From NCBI RefSeq assembly GCF_001423945.1, contig NZ_LMPU01000001.1:518373-582372 (forward strand): a DNA stretch of 64,000 bases, written 5' to 3'. The position numbers and the translations under genes are program-made. Positions 45,889 through 55,154 of the stretch are shown here, piece after piece. The DNA comes from Pedobacter sp. Leaf194 (GTDB lineage: Bacteria > Bacteroidota > Bacteroidia > Sphingobacteriales > Sphingobacteriaceae). Below the pieces are notes generated by a model that was not told where the DNA came from, did not search any database, and was given only the letters and a program-made list of their open reading frames with translations. Every line of letters begins with the position of its first letter. Within the stretch, counting starts at the first letter, position 1.

Positions 45889-47436
45889 ATGAAAAAAATA
45901 CTAGGAATTACAGTGTTGGCTGCTTTTATAGGTGGGGCAGCAGCAATTGGAGGTTACAAGCTATTTGAAAGTAACCAAACTGGCAGTACAATTTCTGAAA
46001 AACAGAATTTATACTTTGCCAATAATCCACTTAAGGTATCATCAGCTGGTACTGCAGATTTTACGCAGGCAGCGGCAGCAGTTGCGCCAGGCGTAGTTCA
46101 CATTAAAACAACTTATGCTTCTAAAAGCGGCGGTAGAAGCGGTTCATCTCCTATGGATATGTTCGAGGATTTCTTTGGCGGTGGCGGAAGGCAGATGCAA
46201 CGCCAGCCAAGAGCTGCATCGGGTTCGGGTGTGATCATTAGTCAGGATGGCTACATTGTTACCAATAACCACGTAGTTGAAAATGCGGAAAAAGTTGAAG
46301 TAATTTTAACCGACAGACGTAAAGTTGAAGCAAAAGTTATCGGTAGAGACCCGAATACGGATTTGGCACTTATCAAAGTAAATGCAACCAATTTGCCAGT
46401 TGTTAAATTTGGTAACTCTGATAATGTTCAGGTTGGCGAATGGGTATTGGCTGTTGGTTTCCCGTTAGATTTAAATACAACGGTAACCGCAGGTATCGTA
46501 AGTGCAAAAAACAGAAGTATCGGTATTATCGGTCGTGAGCAGGAAGGTGGTGAAATCACTGAGGAAGAATACAGAGAGTATCAGCGTACGGGTAAAAGAC
46601 CAGATCGCCCTGCAAATACAAGCATCGAATCTTTTATTCAAACAGATGCGGCAATTAACCCGGGTAATAGCGGTGGTGCTTTAGTAAATGCGAATGGCGA
46701 ACTGGTTGGTATTAATTCTGCAATTGCTTCTCAAAGTGGTTATAATCAAGGTTATGGCTTTGCCATTCCTGTAAATTTGGCTCGTAAAATCGTTGATGAT
46801 TTTATGAAATATGGTTCAGTAAAACGTGGTTATATTGGAGTAAGTTTTGTTCCATTAAGTGCAGATAACCCGGCTGAAATTAAATCAAATGAGGTTAGCG
46901 GACTATACGTTAATGAGGTTGTTCCAGGTGGTGGCGGTGCTGTAGCCGGATTAAAATCTGGAGACGTGATTAAAAAGGTAGATGGCGTTGTAATTAATGA
47001 TTCGCCTGATTTGCAAGAAAGAATTGGTCGTTTAAACCCAGGTGATAAAGTAAAATTGACTGTTTTAAGAGATGGTTCATTAAAAGATTTCACCGTAACT
47101 TTAAAGGGAGAATCTAGCGTTGGCGTGAACACCAACCTTGCAACGACCAAGAGTGTAGAGGTTTCAAAGCTGGGTGCAACTTTCGTGCCTGCAACACAAG
47201 CACAGAAATCGAAATACGGCGTTAATAGTGGCGTTGTTGTAAACTCTGTAGTTACAGGAAAAGCTTTCGACAATATTGGTGTTGAAAAAGGCTTGATCAT
47301 TACAAAAGTAAATGGTCAGCCGGTAAATTCGGTTGCCGACGTTCAAAAAGCATTACCACAAACCCGAAATAACATGATTTATATGTCTGGGGTAAGTGCC
47401 CAGGGTACCTTTAATTTTAGTTTCCCTGCACAGTAA
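45889..47436 (+). CDS. degP: Do/HtrA family periplasmic serine protease
   Basis: A 515-residue envelope quality-control protease. The N-terminus has a signal or anchor segment (residues 3-23). Catalytic triad: H128 (TNNHVV), D158 (DPNTDLALIK), S261 (NPGNSGGAL). Two PDZ domains follow (~310-400 with GYIGVSFVPL, and ~425-510). An acidic loop (GGEITEEEYREYQRTGKRP, ~220-240) sits between the D and S regions, as in many Bacteroidota homologues. Monocistronic, ending at a strong terminator. Confidence 0.95.
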   Translation: MKKILGITVLAAFIGGAAAIGGYKLFESNQTGSTISEKQNLYFANNPLKVSSAGTADFTQAAAAVAPGVVHIKTTYASKSGGRSGSSPMDMFEDFFGGGGRQMQRQPRAASGSGVIISQDGYIVTNNHVVENAEKVEVILTDRRKVEAKVIGRDPNTDLALIKVNATNLPVVKFGNSDNVQVGEWVLAVGFPLDLNTTVTAGIVSAKNRSIGIIGREQEGGEITEEEYREYQRTGKRPDRPANTSIESFIQTDAAINPGNSGGALVNANGELVGINSAIASQSGYNQGYGFAIPVNLARKIVDDFMKYGSVKRGYIGVSFVPLSADNPAEIKSNEVSGLYVNEVVPGGGGAVAGLKSGDVIKKVDGVVINDSPDLQERIGRLNPGDKVKLTVLRDGSLKDFTVTLKGESSVGVNTNLATTKSVEVSKLGATFVPATQAQKSKYGVNSGVVVNSVVTGKAFDNIGVEKGLIITKVNGQPVNSVADVQKALPQTRNNMIYMSGVSAQGTFNFSFPAQ

Positions 47437-47456
47437 TTGAAAGTTTAATATTTTAC

Positions 47457-47491
47457 AAAAAGGGCTTGGTTTTTAATCAAGCCCTTTTTTT
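47457..47491 (+). terminator. bidirectional terminator after the HtrA gene
   Basis: AAAAAGGGCTTG (47457-47468) pairs with CAAGCCC plus T7 (47478-47491), loop of 9. The right arm doubles as the last codons (KKGLD-stop) of the convergent minus-strand gene. Confidence 0.88.
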
Positions 47492-47922
47492 GTTTCAGGG
47501 TGAATGGTTAAAAACTGACGGTTTAGAATGCTTTGTGCTTCGGGATTGACTATAGCTTTAGAAAACTTACCTGGTTTTACTCGGCAAAAGCAAAGGAGCA
47601 TATCCAACTTTGAGAAACTCTTTGGCACCTTGTTTTTAGTTTCTTGTAATGGCTTTAATTTATAAACCTGACATGAGCGGGCATGAAAGCCGAGTTTTTC
47701 TTTCGGCTGAATAAAGCGGTTGGCAGGACTATCGTAGCCGAAAAAGTGCAGAAATCTGCTTTCCAAATCAATTTTATTTGCCTGCAGTGAAGCGATTTTA
47801 AGAATTAGGTCGTTTTGTATATGAAACTTGTTCATTTTAAATTCATAAAAGGATTTTAGTTTCGCATATAAGAATTGGATATCGTTTGAATATTTACCGA
47901 TATGCAAAGCAGTTTTAATCAT
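47473..47922 (-). CDS. hypothetical protein (149 aa)
   Basis: A 149-residue frame with ordinary protein composition, rich in Lys, Phe and Leu (ASLQANKIDLESRFLHFFGY, PKSFSKLDMLLCFCRVKPGK). No signal peptide, membrane segment or family that I recognise. It is divergent from the next unknown gene (27 bases between starts). Its stop and last codons are formed by the terminator stem of the HtrA gene. The divergent arrangement supports it being real, but there is no clear promoter. Confidence 0.5.
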   Translation of the reverse strand: MIKTALHIGKYSNDIQFLYAKLKSFYEFKMNKFHIQNDLILKIASLQANKIDLESRFLHFFGYDSPANRFIQPKEKLGFHARSCQVYKLKPLQETKNKVPKSFSKLDMLLCFCRVKPGKFSKAIVNPEAQSILNRQFLTIHPETKKGLD

Positions 47923-47949
47923 ATTTGAATTAGCAACAACCTGAATATT

Positions 47950-48459
47950 ATGCCTTTAGCTTACATTAACCTTTGCGCTAAACAATATTTCAATTTCATG
48001 TGCAGCACAAATTTTGAACGCAGGGTTTTCCACGATACTTACCGCGAATTCCAAAAAAAATCAAGGCCGTTCAGTTGTAATGAAAATTTGCATACATTTT
48101 CAGAAATGCTATCGGCGAATGAGAAGGCAAAGGTTTTACACCAAAAACTCCAGTATTCGGTTATGACTAGCATTGATGCCCTGGAAAGCAAAATCCCCGT
48201 TTTAAATGACACAGATAGTAGGCCGATACTTTTCGATTTGGCGGAACTTCACATTTATTCTTCGGATTTATTGAACAAGGCAAACCACGTGGTTTCATTA
48301 ACTTATACCAGTAAGCGGCTGGTTCTACACGAAATTGTTGGCGATTTATTGATTTTGAGTTACGATATCGAAAGCAACTTTAACAGGCCTTTTATGGTGA
48401 AAGTGACGAGCGATTTGAAAATAAATTACGAACAGCGGCAAGAAATGGTGTATAGTTAA
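47950..48459 (+). CDS. hypothetical protein (169 aa)
   Basis: A 169-residue soluble-looking frame with no family that I recognise (ALESKIPVLNDTDSRPILFD, LAELHIYSSDLLNKANHVVS). An in-frame ATG at 47998 (MCSTNFERRVFHD) is an alternative start that would follow a partial -7-like AACCTTTG. It is divergent from the 149-aa unknown gene. The amino-acid use and length make it a likely real gene. Confidence 0.5.
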   Translation: MPLAYINLCAKQYFNFMCSTNFERRVFHDTYREFQKKSRPFSCNENLHTFSEMLSANEKAKVLHQKLQYSVMTSIDALESKIPVLNDTDSRPILFDLAELHIYSSDLLNKANHVVSLTYTSKRLVLHEIVGDLLILSYDIESNFNRPFMVKVTSDLKINYEQRQEMVYS

Positions 48460-48640
48460 ATAAGCTGTTTCGCTGTTTTAGCTTATCAACCAATTTAGAG
48501 GAAGTGGGCTTTTAGGTCCCGGAATATGCGAAAACTCACTGCTTAAGCGAATTGGAGAGGTTGATAATGCATCGCAAAATTAGCTTTAAGGGCAAATTAA
48601 GCGGTATATTGGTAAATAATTAAAATAAAAAAAATAAAAA

Positions 48641-48671
48641 ATTGATTAATAGGTATTTAACCATATCTTTG
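48641..48671 (+). promoter_or_regulatory. promoter of the cold-shock gene
   Basis: TATCTTTG (48664-48671) matches TAnnTTTG, with ATTG 19 bases upstream (48641-48644). The leader would be only about 20 bases, unlike the long regulatory leader of E. coli cspA. Confidence 0.6.
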
Positions 48672-48693
48672 ATGCAAATTAAAATACAATATA

Positions 48694-48885
48694 ATGCAAC
48701 AAGGAACAGTAAAATTTTTTAATGAAACTAAAGGTTTCGGATTTATCACTCCATCTAATGGCGATGCCGAAATTTTTGTTCATGCTTCAGGCTTAATTGA
48801 CAACATTCGTGAGAATGATACCGTAAACTACGATGTAGAAGAAGGTAGAAAAGGCCTAAACGCGGTAAATGTTAAAGTAGCTTAA
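48694..48885 (+). CDS. cold-shock domain protein (CspA-like)
   Basis: A 63-residue single cold-shock domain with RNP1 KGFGFIT and RNP2 IFVHASG, preceded by GTVKFFNETKG. It binds single-stranded RNA or DNA and acts as an RNA chaperone. Length is normal for Bacteroidota members. It has its own promoter and terminator. Confidence 0.95.
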   Translation: MQQGTVKFFNETKGFGFITPSNGDAEIFVHASGLIDNIRENDTVNYDVEEGRKGLNAVNVKVA

Positions 48886-48908
48886 GAAAACTCGAACACA
48901 TAAATCGT

Positions 48909-48940
48909 AAAAAGTCCCGATAAAAATCGGGACTTTTTTT
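48909..48940 (+). terminator. terminator of the cold-shock gene
   Basis: AAAAGTCCCGAT, AAAA loop, ATCGGGACTTTT and more T. Its core is identical to the ompA-like gene's terminator apart from the loop. Confidence 0.9.
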
Positions 48941-49015
48941 ATGGGCAAGATTTTTCAGAATGCCGGTTGCAAGCAGCTGTATAGTATCATTATCAAACTT
49001 TATCTCAATATTACC

Positions 49016-50128
49016 CTACAGTCGTTTTTCGATTTCCTGTCTGATAAACTCAGGTCTGAGGTCGTTATTCATCAATATCTTTGCGTTCTTATCGATTATA
49101 AAGAAGTAAGGGATGTTATAATCGCTCAGGTTTTTCGCATTCGGCGATTTAGCGCCCTTTAAATCTGAATACTGTGGCCAGCTTAATTTATCATCAGCGA
49201 TTACATTTAGCCACCAATCTTTACGTTTATCAAGAGAAATGCCGATAAATTCCACGTCTTTCCCTTCAAAGCTTTTGTACATATCGGTTAACAATTTTGT
49301 ATTCTCTCGTATTTTTGTGTTATAGGAAGTCCAAACAATAACAAGGTTAACTTTTTTGAGAATTTTCTTTTCAAAATTAGCGCCCTGTGGATTTTGGCCT
49401 TCAATTTCAGGCATAATATTTCCGGCCATCATTCTCGTCTTACGTGTTACCTGCTCAACAAAATTTTTCCCAGCCTCACTTTCTTTTACCGTTTTATCCA
49501 AACTATTAAATATTGCAACGTAACGTCCGGTATTTGTATCTATTTGGCCAAGTTGATCAAGCAAAAATAAAGTGTGGAGAGAAGAGGGATATTTTTTTGC
49601 GAAGGTTTCGATCATATTTAATTCGTTAGAGCTTCTTTTTTCCATCCAAAAGTCTAAATTTCTTGCCCTTTGTTCAACATTTGCGGAGGTAGACTTATCC
49701 AATGCAAGGGTTGCGCTGCTCACACTATCCATTACTTTTTTGCCCATCAACCGTTTCAATTTATAAAATGCTCTAAACTGCTCGGTTTCTTCGTTTGGCG
49801 CCGTGACGAAGGGGTAGACTTTATCGTCATTGGCATTTAAAACTGCTTCGAACGTTCCACTGTTGATGTAAAACCAAAACTCTCTATCGGTTGGGCCAAT
49901 GGAGACCTTCAAGGCGACGTAGCCCTTTTTCTTAAAGTTTACTTTAAAAGTCTGTTTTTTATTGGTAATGTTTTCGACAAGGTATGTAACGCCGTTCTCA
50001 GGACTATAAATACTGATAACCGAATTTCTCGGAAAATTTTTAGTTGTCACATTAAATGTGGCCTGCCTGTTAATGCATCCGGATAGCAAACACATAAACA
50101 GAGCCGAACTTATGAGTAATTTCATCAT
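49016..50128 (-). CDS. thioredoxin-fold lipoprotein without CxxC
   Basis: A 370-residue lipoprotein (signal to C18 in LLSGCINR). The N-terminal ~110 residues resemble the DUF4369-like beta domain common in Bacteroidota TlpA proteins, followed by a helical middle. The C-terminal ~130 residues form a TlpA/ResA-like thioredoxin fold (LVIVWTSYNTKIRENTKLL, FIGISLDKRKDWW, YNIPYFFIIDKNAKILMNN). Where TlpA has WCxxC, this protein has Y269-N270-T-K-I273, so both redox cysteines are gone and disulfide chemistry is not expected. The cis-proline region (IPYFFIID) is kept. Monocistronic. Confidence 0.85.
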   Translation of the reverse strand: MMKLLISSALFMCLLSGCINRQATFNVTTKNFPRNSVISIYSPENGVTYLVENITNKKQTFKVNFKKKGYVALKVSIGPTDREFWFYINSGTFEAVLNANDDKVYPFVTAPNEETEQFRAFYKLKRLMGKKVMDSVSSATLALDKSTSANVEQRARNLDFWMEKRSSNELNMIETFAKKYPSSLHTLFLLDQLGQIDTNTGRYVAIFNSLDKTVKESEAGKNFVEQVTRKTRMMAGNIMPEIEGQNPQGANFEKKILKKVNLVIVWTSYNTKIRENTKLLTDMYKSFEGKDVEFIGISLDKRKDWWLNVIADDKLSWPQYSDLKGAKSPNAKNLSDYNIPYFFIIDKNAKILMNNDLRPEFIRQEIEKRL

Positions 50129-50450
50129 AAAATTAATTTAATACTGCAATATAACGAAAAACTTAGTTATACAAAAGTTCCAAATATTCGTTTGCAGTTG
50201 CGACTGTTAATTCATTGTGGAAATGCATTTTTAATTAAAAATTCGCTACAAAAAACCTCAAATTTAAGCTCAAGCTGTCTGGTGGCATAAATCTTTTATG
50301 CCTAATCGATTTGGAATTTCCTGTCGGGAGAATAAATCGCCTTAGAATGTTTCTAAATAAATGTTTTATCGCTGATTTGTCATAATCGTTTATAAATTAA
50401 ACTCATAATTAGATACTTTTGCAAGAAATTTAGATATAAATCCTAATCAA
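50129..50450 (+). promoter_or_regulatory. sdh upstream region with hairpin and -7 box
   Basis: A 322-base spacer. A perfect hairpin GGCATAAA-TCT-TTTATGCC lies at 50284-50302 without a T tail, so it looks more like a protein-binding dyad than a terminator. TACTTTTG at 50414-50421 matches TAnnTTTG and would give a ~25-base leader for sdhC. The -33 is a poor TTTA 21 bases upstream. Confidence 0.5.
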
Positions 50451-51131
50451 ATGAGTGGTTTCGGAAATGCACTTTCTTCATCAATAGGAAGAAAATACGT
50501 GATGGGTATTACAGGTATATTCCTGATACTTTTTTTAATTGTACATGCTGGTATCAATTCGCTAATTTTTCTTGACGATAGCGGGTTGAAGTTTAACATT
50601 GGTGCACATTTTATGGCCACCAACTGGATCATCAGGGCTGGAGAGTACATTTTGTTTTTGGGTTTGCTGGTACACATTTACCAGGCGGTTAACCTGACTA
50701 TTCAAAACAGAAAAGCCCGTCCGGAAGGTTATGCTGCATACAATGGTAATGCGAACAGTAAATGGTATAGCCGCTCAATGGGCTTGTTAGGTACGCTTTT
50801 ACTTATTTTTCTGGTTATTCACCTGAAAGATTTCTGGGTAGTTTCTCGTTTTACAGGCATCCCGACGGTAGATGCAAATGGCAATGAAGATTTGTATGCG
50901 GTAATGAGGGAGAAATTTCAGGATCCGGTTCGGGTTATTGCCTACGTACTTTTAATGATTTCTTTATGTTACCATTTATTACACGGTTTTGCATCTGCAT
51001 TTCAAACTATGGGTTGGAATCATTCTAAATATAATGGGATAATTAAAAGGGTAAGCGTTTGGTATGCAATCATCATTTCGGTTGTTTTCGCATTGATGCC
51101 GATTGCGGTTTACACACATTTAATCAATTAA
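50451..51131 (+). CDS. sdhC: succinate dehydrogenase cytochrome b subunit
   Basis: A 226-residue inner-membrane protein with five helices, the single large anchor typical of type-B succinate:quinone oxidoreductases (as in Wolinella FrdC and Bacillus SdhC). Candidate haem-ligand histidines lie in helices: LIVHAGIN, GAHFMA, LLVHIYQ, LVIHLKDF and CYHLLHGF. It anchors SdhAB and passes electrons to menaquinone. First gene of sdhCAB; sdhA follows 18 bases later. Confidence 0.94.
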   Translation: MSGFGNALSSSIGRKYVMGITGIFLILFLIVHAGINSLIFLDDSGLKFNIGAHFMATNWIIRAGEYILFLGLLVHIYQAVNLTIQNRKARPEGYAAYNGNANSKWYSRSMGLLGTLLLIFLVIHLKDFWVVSRFTGIPTVDANGNEDLYAVMREKFQDPVRVIAYVLLMISLCYHLLHGFASAFQTMGWNHSKYNGIIKRVSVWYAIIISVVFALMPIAVYTHLIN

Positions 51132-51149
51132 TTTTAGCACAAAAGAGAT

Positions 51150-53129
51150 ATGTCAGATATTAATTCAAATATTCCAGAAGGAGAATTAACCAATAAATGG
51201 ACAAAATACAAGTCTTCTGTGCCTTTGGTTAACCCATCGAACAAGAGAACGATTGAAGTAATTATTGTTGGTTCAGGATTGGCTGGTGCTTCTGCGGCAG
51301 CAACTTTAGCCGAAATGGGTTACAAAGTTAAATGTTTCTGCTTTCAGGATTCTCCCCGCCGGGCGCACTCAATTGCAGCTCAGGGTGGTATAAATGCAGC
51401 GAAAAACTATCAGAATGATGGTGACAGCACTTACCGTCTTTTCTACGATACAATTAAAGGAGGTGATTACCGAGCCCGCGAAGCAAATGTTCATCGTTTG
51501 GCTGAAGTTAGCGCTAACATTATCGACCAATGCGTGGCGCAGGGTGTTCCTCTGGCCCGCGAATACGGCGGCTTGTTGGATAACCGATCTTTTGGTGGTA
51601 CACAGGTTCAACGTACTTTTTATGCTGCAGGCCAAACTGGTCAGCAATTATTACTAGGTGCATATTCTGCTTTAGAACGCCAGATTGGTATGGGAAAAGT
51701 AGAAATGTATACCCGCCATGAAATGCTTGAAGTTGTTAAAATAGATGGTAAAGCACGTGGTATAATTGCAAGAAATTTAATAACAGGCGAAATCGAACGT
51801 CACTTCGGTCATGCGGTGGTTTTAGGAACGGGTGGTTACGGTAACGTATTCTATCTTTCTACAAATGCAATGGGAAGTAATGTTACAGCGGCCTGGAAAG
51901 CACACAAGCAAGGTGCTTATTTTGCAAATCCTTGCTACACGCAAATCCACCCAACCTGCATCCCGGTTTCAGGCGATCACCAGTCGAAACTAACCCTGAT
52001 GTCCGAATCATTACGTAATGATGGCCGGATTTGGGTTCCTAAGAAAAAAGATGATACCCGCAAGGCTTCTGAAATTCCTGAAGATGAAAGAGATTATTAT
52101 TTAGAGCGTCGTTATCCTGCTTTCGGTAACCTAGTTCCTCGTGATGTTGCATCGCGTGCTGCAAAAGAGCGTTGCGATGCCGGTTATGGCGTAGGTGCAT
52201 CTAAACTTGCCGTTTACCTTGATTTCAAAGCAAACACAGAGCGTTACGGTAGAATCGAAGCCTCGAAAGCTGGTATTCACAATCCTGACAAAGAAACCTG
52301 CATGCGTTTAGGAACAGCTGTAATCAAAGAAAAATATGGTAACCTGTTCGACATGTATGCACAAATAACCGGTGAAAATCCTTACGAAACACCGATGCGT
52401 ATCTATCCTGCGGTTCACTATACAATGGGCGGTTTATGGGTTGATTATAACTTGATGACATCTGTTCCTGGTTTATATTGCACAGGTGAAGCTAACTTTT
52501 CAGACCATGGTGCTAACCGGCTTGGTGCATCAGCCTTAATGCAGGGTTTGGCAGATGGTTACTTTGTACTTCCATACACAATTGGCGCTTATTTATCGAA
52601 AGAGATTTCAGTAAAAGCAATCCCAACCGATCACCCTGCCTTTGTAGAGGCTGAGGAAAGGGCAGTTGGCATATTAAATAAACTGGTTAATATCAAAGGA
52701 ACGAAATCGGTAGATCATTTCCACAAACGTTTGGGCCACATTATGTGGGAAAAATGTGGTATGGCCCGTAATGCAGAAGGTTTAAACGAAGCCATTCGCG
52801 ATATCAGAGCTTTGCGTGCCGAATTCTGGAGTAATGTTCGTGTTCCGGGTACCGTGAACGAATTAAATCCTGAATTGGAAAAAGCCGGACGTGTTGCAGA
52901 CTTTATCGAACTCGGTGAACTAATGTGTATTGATGCACTCGACCGGAATGAAAGTTGTGGCGGTCACTTCCGTGAGGAGTACCAGACTGAAGAAGGTGAG
53001 GCATTACGCGATGATGTTAATTATGCCTACGTTGCTGCATGGGAGTTTAAAGAAGGCGTACAATTCGAACTGCACAAAGAAGAGTTGAAGTTTGAAAATA
53101 TTAAAGTAGCACAAAGAAGTTATAAATAG
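51150..53129 (+). CDS. sdhA: succinate dehydrogenase/fumarate reductase flavoprotein
   Basis: A 659-residue catalytic subunit. FAD-binding [15 protein letters not shown], the covalent-FAD histidine in [14 protein letters not shown], active-site regions [15 protein letters not shown] and [13 protein letters not shown], and [22 protein letters not shown] are all present. Length and the long insertions fit the epsilon/Bacteroidota type-B enzyme. Oxidises succinate in the TCA cycle or works in reverse with low-potential quinol. Middle gene of sdhCAB. Confidence 0.97.
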   Translation: MSDINSNIPEGELTNKWTKYKSSVPLVNPSNKRTIEVIIVGSGLAGASAAATLAEMGYKVKCFCFQDSPRRAHSIAAQGGINAAKNYQNDGDSTYRLFYDTIKGGDYRAREANVHRLAEVSANIIDQCVAQGVPLAREYGGLLDNRSFGGTQVQRTFYAAGQTGQQLLLGAYSALERQIGMGKVEMYTRHEMLEVVKIDGKARGIIARNLITGEIERHFGHAVVLGTGGYGNVFYLSTNAMGSNVTAAWKAHKQGAYFANPCYTQIHPTCIPVSGDHQSKLTLMSESLRNDGRIWVPKKKDDTRKASEIPEDERDYYLERRYPAFGNLVPRDVASRAAKERCDAGYGVGASKLAVYLDFKANTERYGRIEASKAGIHNPDKETCMRLGTAVIKEKYGNLFDMYAQITGENPYETPMRIYPAVHYTMGGLWVDYNLMTSVPGLYCTGEANFSDHGANRLGASALMQGLADGYFVLPYTIGAYLSKEISVKAIPTDHPAFVEAEERAVGILNKLVNIKGTKSVDHFHKRLGHIMWEKCGMARNAEGLNEAIRDIRALRAEFWSNVRVPGTVNELNPELEKAGRVADFIELGELMCIDALDRNESCGGHFREEYQTEEGEALRDDVNYAYVAAWEFKEGVQFELHKEELKFENIKVAQRSYK

Positions 53130-53137
53130 TATTTAGC

Positions 53138-53184
53138 GATTAGTAGTAAGTATCTAGATGACATCTACCTGCTAACTACTAAGT
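53138..53184 (+). other. imperfect hairpin between sdhA and sdhB
   Basis: About 22 bp of imperfect inverted repeat (arms TTAGTAGTAAG...TAGATG and CATCTA...CTTAGTACTAA-like, 53140-53160 with 53162-53184) built of TAGTA-rich sequence. It has no T tail, so it is not an obvious terminator; it may adjust sdhA/sdhB ratios by stabilising or processing mRNA. Confidence 0.55.
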
Positions 53185-53209
53185 ACTAACTACCTAAAAT
53201 CTCAATATC

Positions 53210-53980
53210 ATGAGTACAGGAAATATGAACTTAACGCTAAAAGTTTGGCGTCAGAAAAATAACAACACCAAAGGTGCTTTGGTCGATTATAAACTGTCTG
53301 GCATTTCTCCGGATATGTCATTTTTGGAGATGTTCGATGTTTTAAACGAAGATCTTATTAACAAAGGCGAAGAGCCTGTGGTATTCGATCACGATTGCCG
53401 TGAAGGTATTTGCGGGATGTGCTCAATGTTTATCAACGGCCGGCCACACGGGCCTAAAGATTTGGTTACAACATGCCAACTGCATATGCGCTCGTTTAAA
53501 GACGGAGATACAATTGTTGTGGAGCCTTGGAGAGCTGCTGCATTTCCAGTGGTTAAAGATTTAACCGTAGATCGGTCAGCATTCGATAGAGTTATTGCCG
53601 CTGGTGGTTTTATTTCGGTAAATACTGGTAATGCGCAAGATGCCAATAACCTTCCGATTCCGAAAATGCATGCTGATGCTGCTTTTGAAGCGGCTGCATG
53701 TATTGGTTGCGGCGCATGTGTTGCTACCTGTAAAAATGCCTCAGCAATGTTATTCGTATCTGCCAAGATATCTCAGTTGGCCTTGTTACCTCAAGGGCAG
53801 CCAGAGCGTTATCGCCGCGTGCAAAGTATGGTAGCGCAAATGGATGCTGAAGGCTTTGGTAACTGTACCAATACAGGTGCATGCGAGGCAGAATGCCCTA
53901 AAGGTATTTCATTAGAAAACATCGCCCGTATGAACCGCGATTTCGCTTCAGCGAAGTTTATTTCAGAAGAAACGATTTAA
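53210..53980 (+). CDS. sdhB: succinate dehydrogenase iron-sulfur subunit
   Basis: A 256-residue electron-transfer subunit. The 2Fe-2S cysteines lie in CREGICGMC plus TTC further on; the 4Fe-4S motif is [11 protein letters not shown]; and the third cluster uses [14 protein letters not shown]. All three clusters thus have their ligands. Last gene of sdhCAB, separated from sdhA by an 80-base spacer holding a hairpin, and followed by a terminator. Confidence 0.96.
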   Translation: MSTGNMNLTLKVWRQKNNNTKGALVDYKLSGISPDMSFLEMFDVLNEDLINKGEEPVVFDHDCREGICGMCSMFINGRPHGPKDLVTTCQLHMRSFKDGDTIVVEPWRAAAFPVVKDLTVDRSAFDRVIAAGGFISVNTGNAQDANNLPIPKMHADAAFEAAACIGCGACVATCKNASAMLFVSAKISQLALLPQGQPERYRRVQSMVAQMDAEGFGNCTNTGACEAECPKGISLENIARMNRDFASAKFISEETI

Positions 53981-54018
53981 AAAATATACTGTGCATTCCG
54001 GTTAATTCCGGAAGCTTT

Positions 54019-54045
54019 AGCCTCGAACTTGTTCGGGGCTTTTTC
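54019..54045 (+). terminator. terminator of the sdh operon
   Basis: AGCCTCGAAC (54019-54028) pairs with GTTCGGGGCT (54031-54040, one G-T), followed by TTTTTCG. The closing base pairs leave a tight loop. Confidence 0.8.
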
Positions 54046-54255
54046 GTTTAATAACTAGTGTACTGTAAATCATAAAAGGTAAACAAAAACATTCGAAACC
54101 AAATTGGGTAGAAAGTGAAACAAACTATAATTTGCAAAAATCATAAAAACTCTATGTTAGCATATCAATTATTTGCATGATTAAAAATTTTATTCTGTAA
54201 AATTTGTATATACATTAAAGATTTTATAAATTTATTGTTCCGAGACAGGAGAGAA

Positions 54256-54290
54256 AACATAAAACCCCGGCAGTTTGTCGGGGCTTTGTG
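54256..54290 (-). terminator. terminator of the M56/TonB_C locus
   Basis: Minus-strand hairpin AAAGCCCCG.C / G.CGGGGTTTT followed by T-rich sequence, 30 bases past the stop at 54320. The stretch 54046-54255 between the two converging units holds nothing recognisable. Confidence 0.72.
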
Positions 54291-54319
54291 TTTTTGAGGG
54301 ATATTAATTTGATGCAGGT

Positions 54320-55051
54320 TTACGAGAGTTTAAAATTTACAGGCAGGTCGCACTTTGCCCTAAATGGTTTTCCTGATTCGTCAAATGCCGGAACCCATTT
54401 AGGTGAATTTTTTACCGCTCTTAAAGCTTCAGCATCAGTTTCTTTAGATAAGCCTTTCGCCACCTGAATATTGGATAATGAGCCGTCTATTTCAACAACA
54501 AAAGAAATCAATACTTTCCCCTGGACATTGTTTTTCTTCGCAATCGTTGGGTACTTCAAGGTCTTGGCTAAATAACTGAAAAGTTTCGGCTGCCCTCCAG
54601 GAAATACCGGGCTTTTAATTTTATTATTACCCAAAGCAGATTTTTTAGAATTTGCGGAACCATTGGCGTCGAAGTTGATGCTCAAATTATACTTCACCTG
54701 AACAGGTTTTCCGTTTACCATGCCCGGGTTCCATTTCGGTGAGGCTTGAAGAACTCTTATGGCCTCCGCGTTCGTTTCTTTACTCAAGCCCCTTATAACC
54801 TGAATATTGCTTAGCTTACCTGATTCTTCAACAATAAAAGAAAGGAATACTTTGCCTGATGTTTTATTTGCCTTGGCTTCTGCCGGATATTTGATATTAG
54901 CTCCAAGATACTGGTAAAATTTTGCCATTCCACCCGGATATTGTGGTGTTTTATCTACCGAAACAAAATCGTACACTTTTTGAGCGTAGCTTTCTGCGCT
55001 GCCTGCAAGCATTATTGCTGACAACATTAATAAGATCATTAGTTTTTTCAT
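54320..55051 (-). CDS. secreted protein with two TonB C-terminal domains
   Basis: A 243-residue protein: signal peptide (MKKLMILLMLSAIMLAGSAESYAQ) and two tandem TonB_C domains (~30-130 and ~145-243), each with the pattern P.YPGG..KF..YL...KYP..A......GKV..SF.VE..G.LSNIQV..GLSKETD.EA.R......W.P. The two repeats are close paralogues. There is no transmembrane anchor or proline-rich spacer, so it cannot act as a normal TonB by itself. It is the last gene of the BlaI-M56 locus and shares its repeats with the M56 protein. Confidence 0.88.
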   Translation of the reverse strand: MKKLMILLMLSAIMLAGSAESYAQKVYDFVSVDKTPQYPGGMAKFYQYLGANIKYPAEAKANKTSGKVFLSFIVEESGKLSNIQVIRGLSKETNAEAIRVLQASPKWNPGMVNGKPVQVKYNLSINFDANGSANSKKSALGNNKIKSPVFPGGQPKLFSYLAKTLKYPTIAKKNNVQGKVLISFVVEIDGSLSNIQVAKGLSKETDAEALRAVKNSPKWVPAFDESGKPFRAKCDLPVNFKLS

Positions 55052-55154
55052 AGGGATAAGATTTATATTTTATGATAATTGACTTTAATTTTTTGCAAAA
55101 CGCTTCCATCTCTTCATTTAAAATGAAAAATCGACCCTTGGCGCTAAAATTTTG

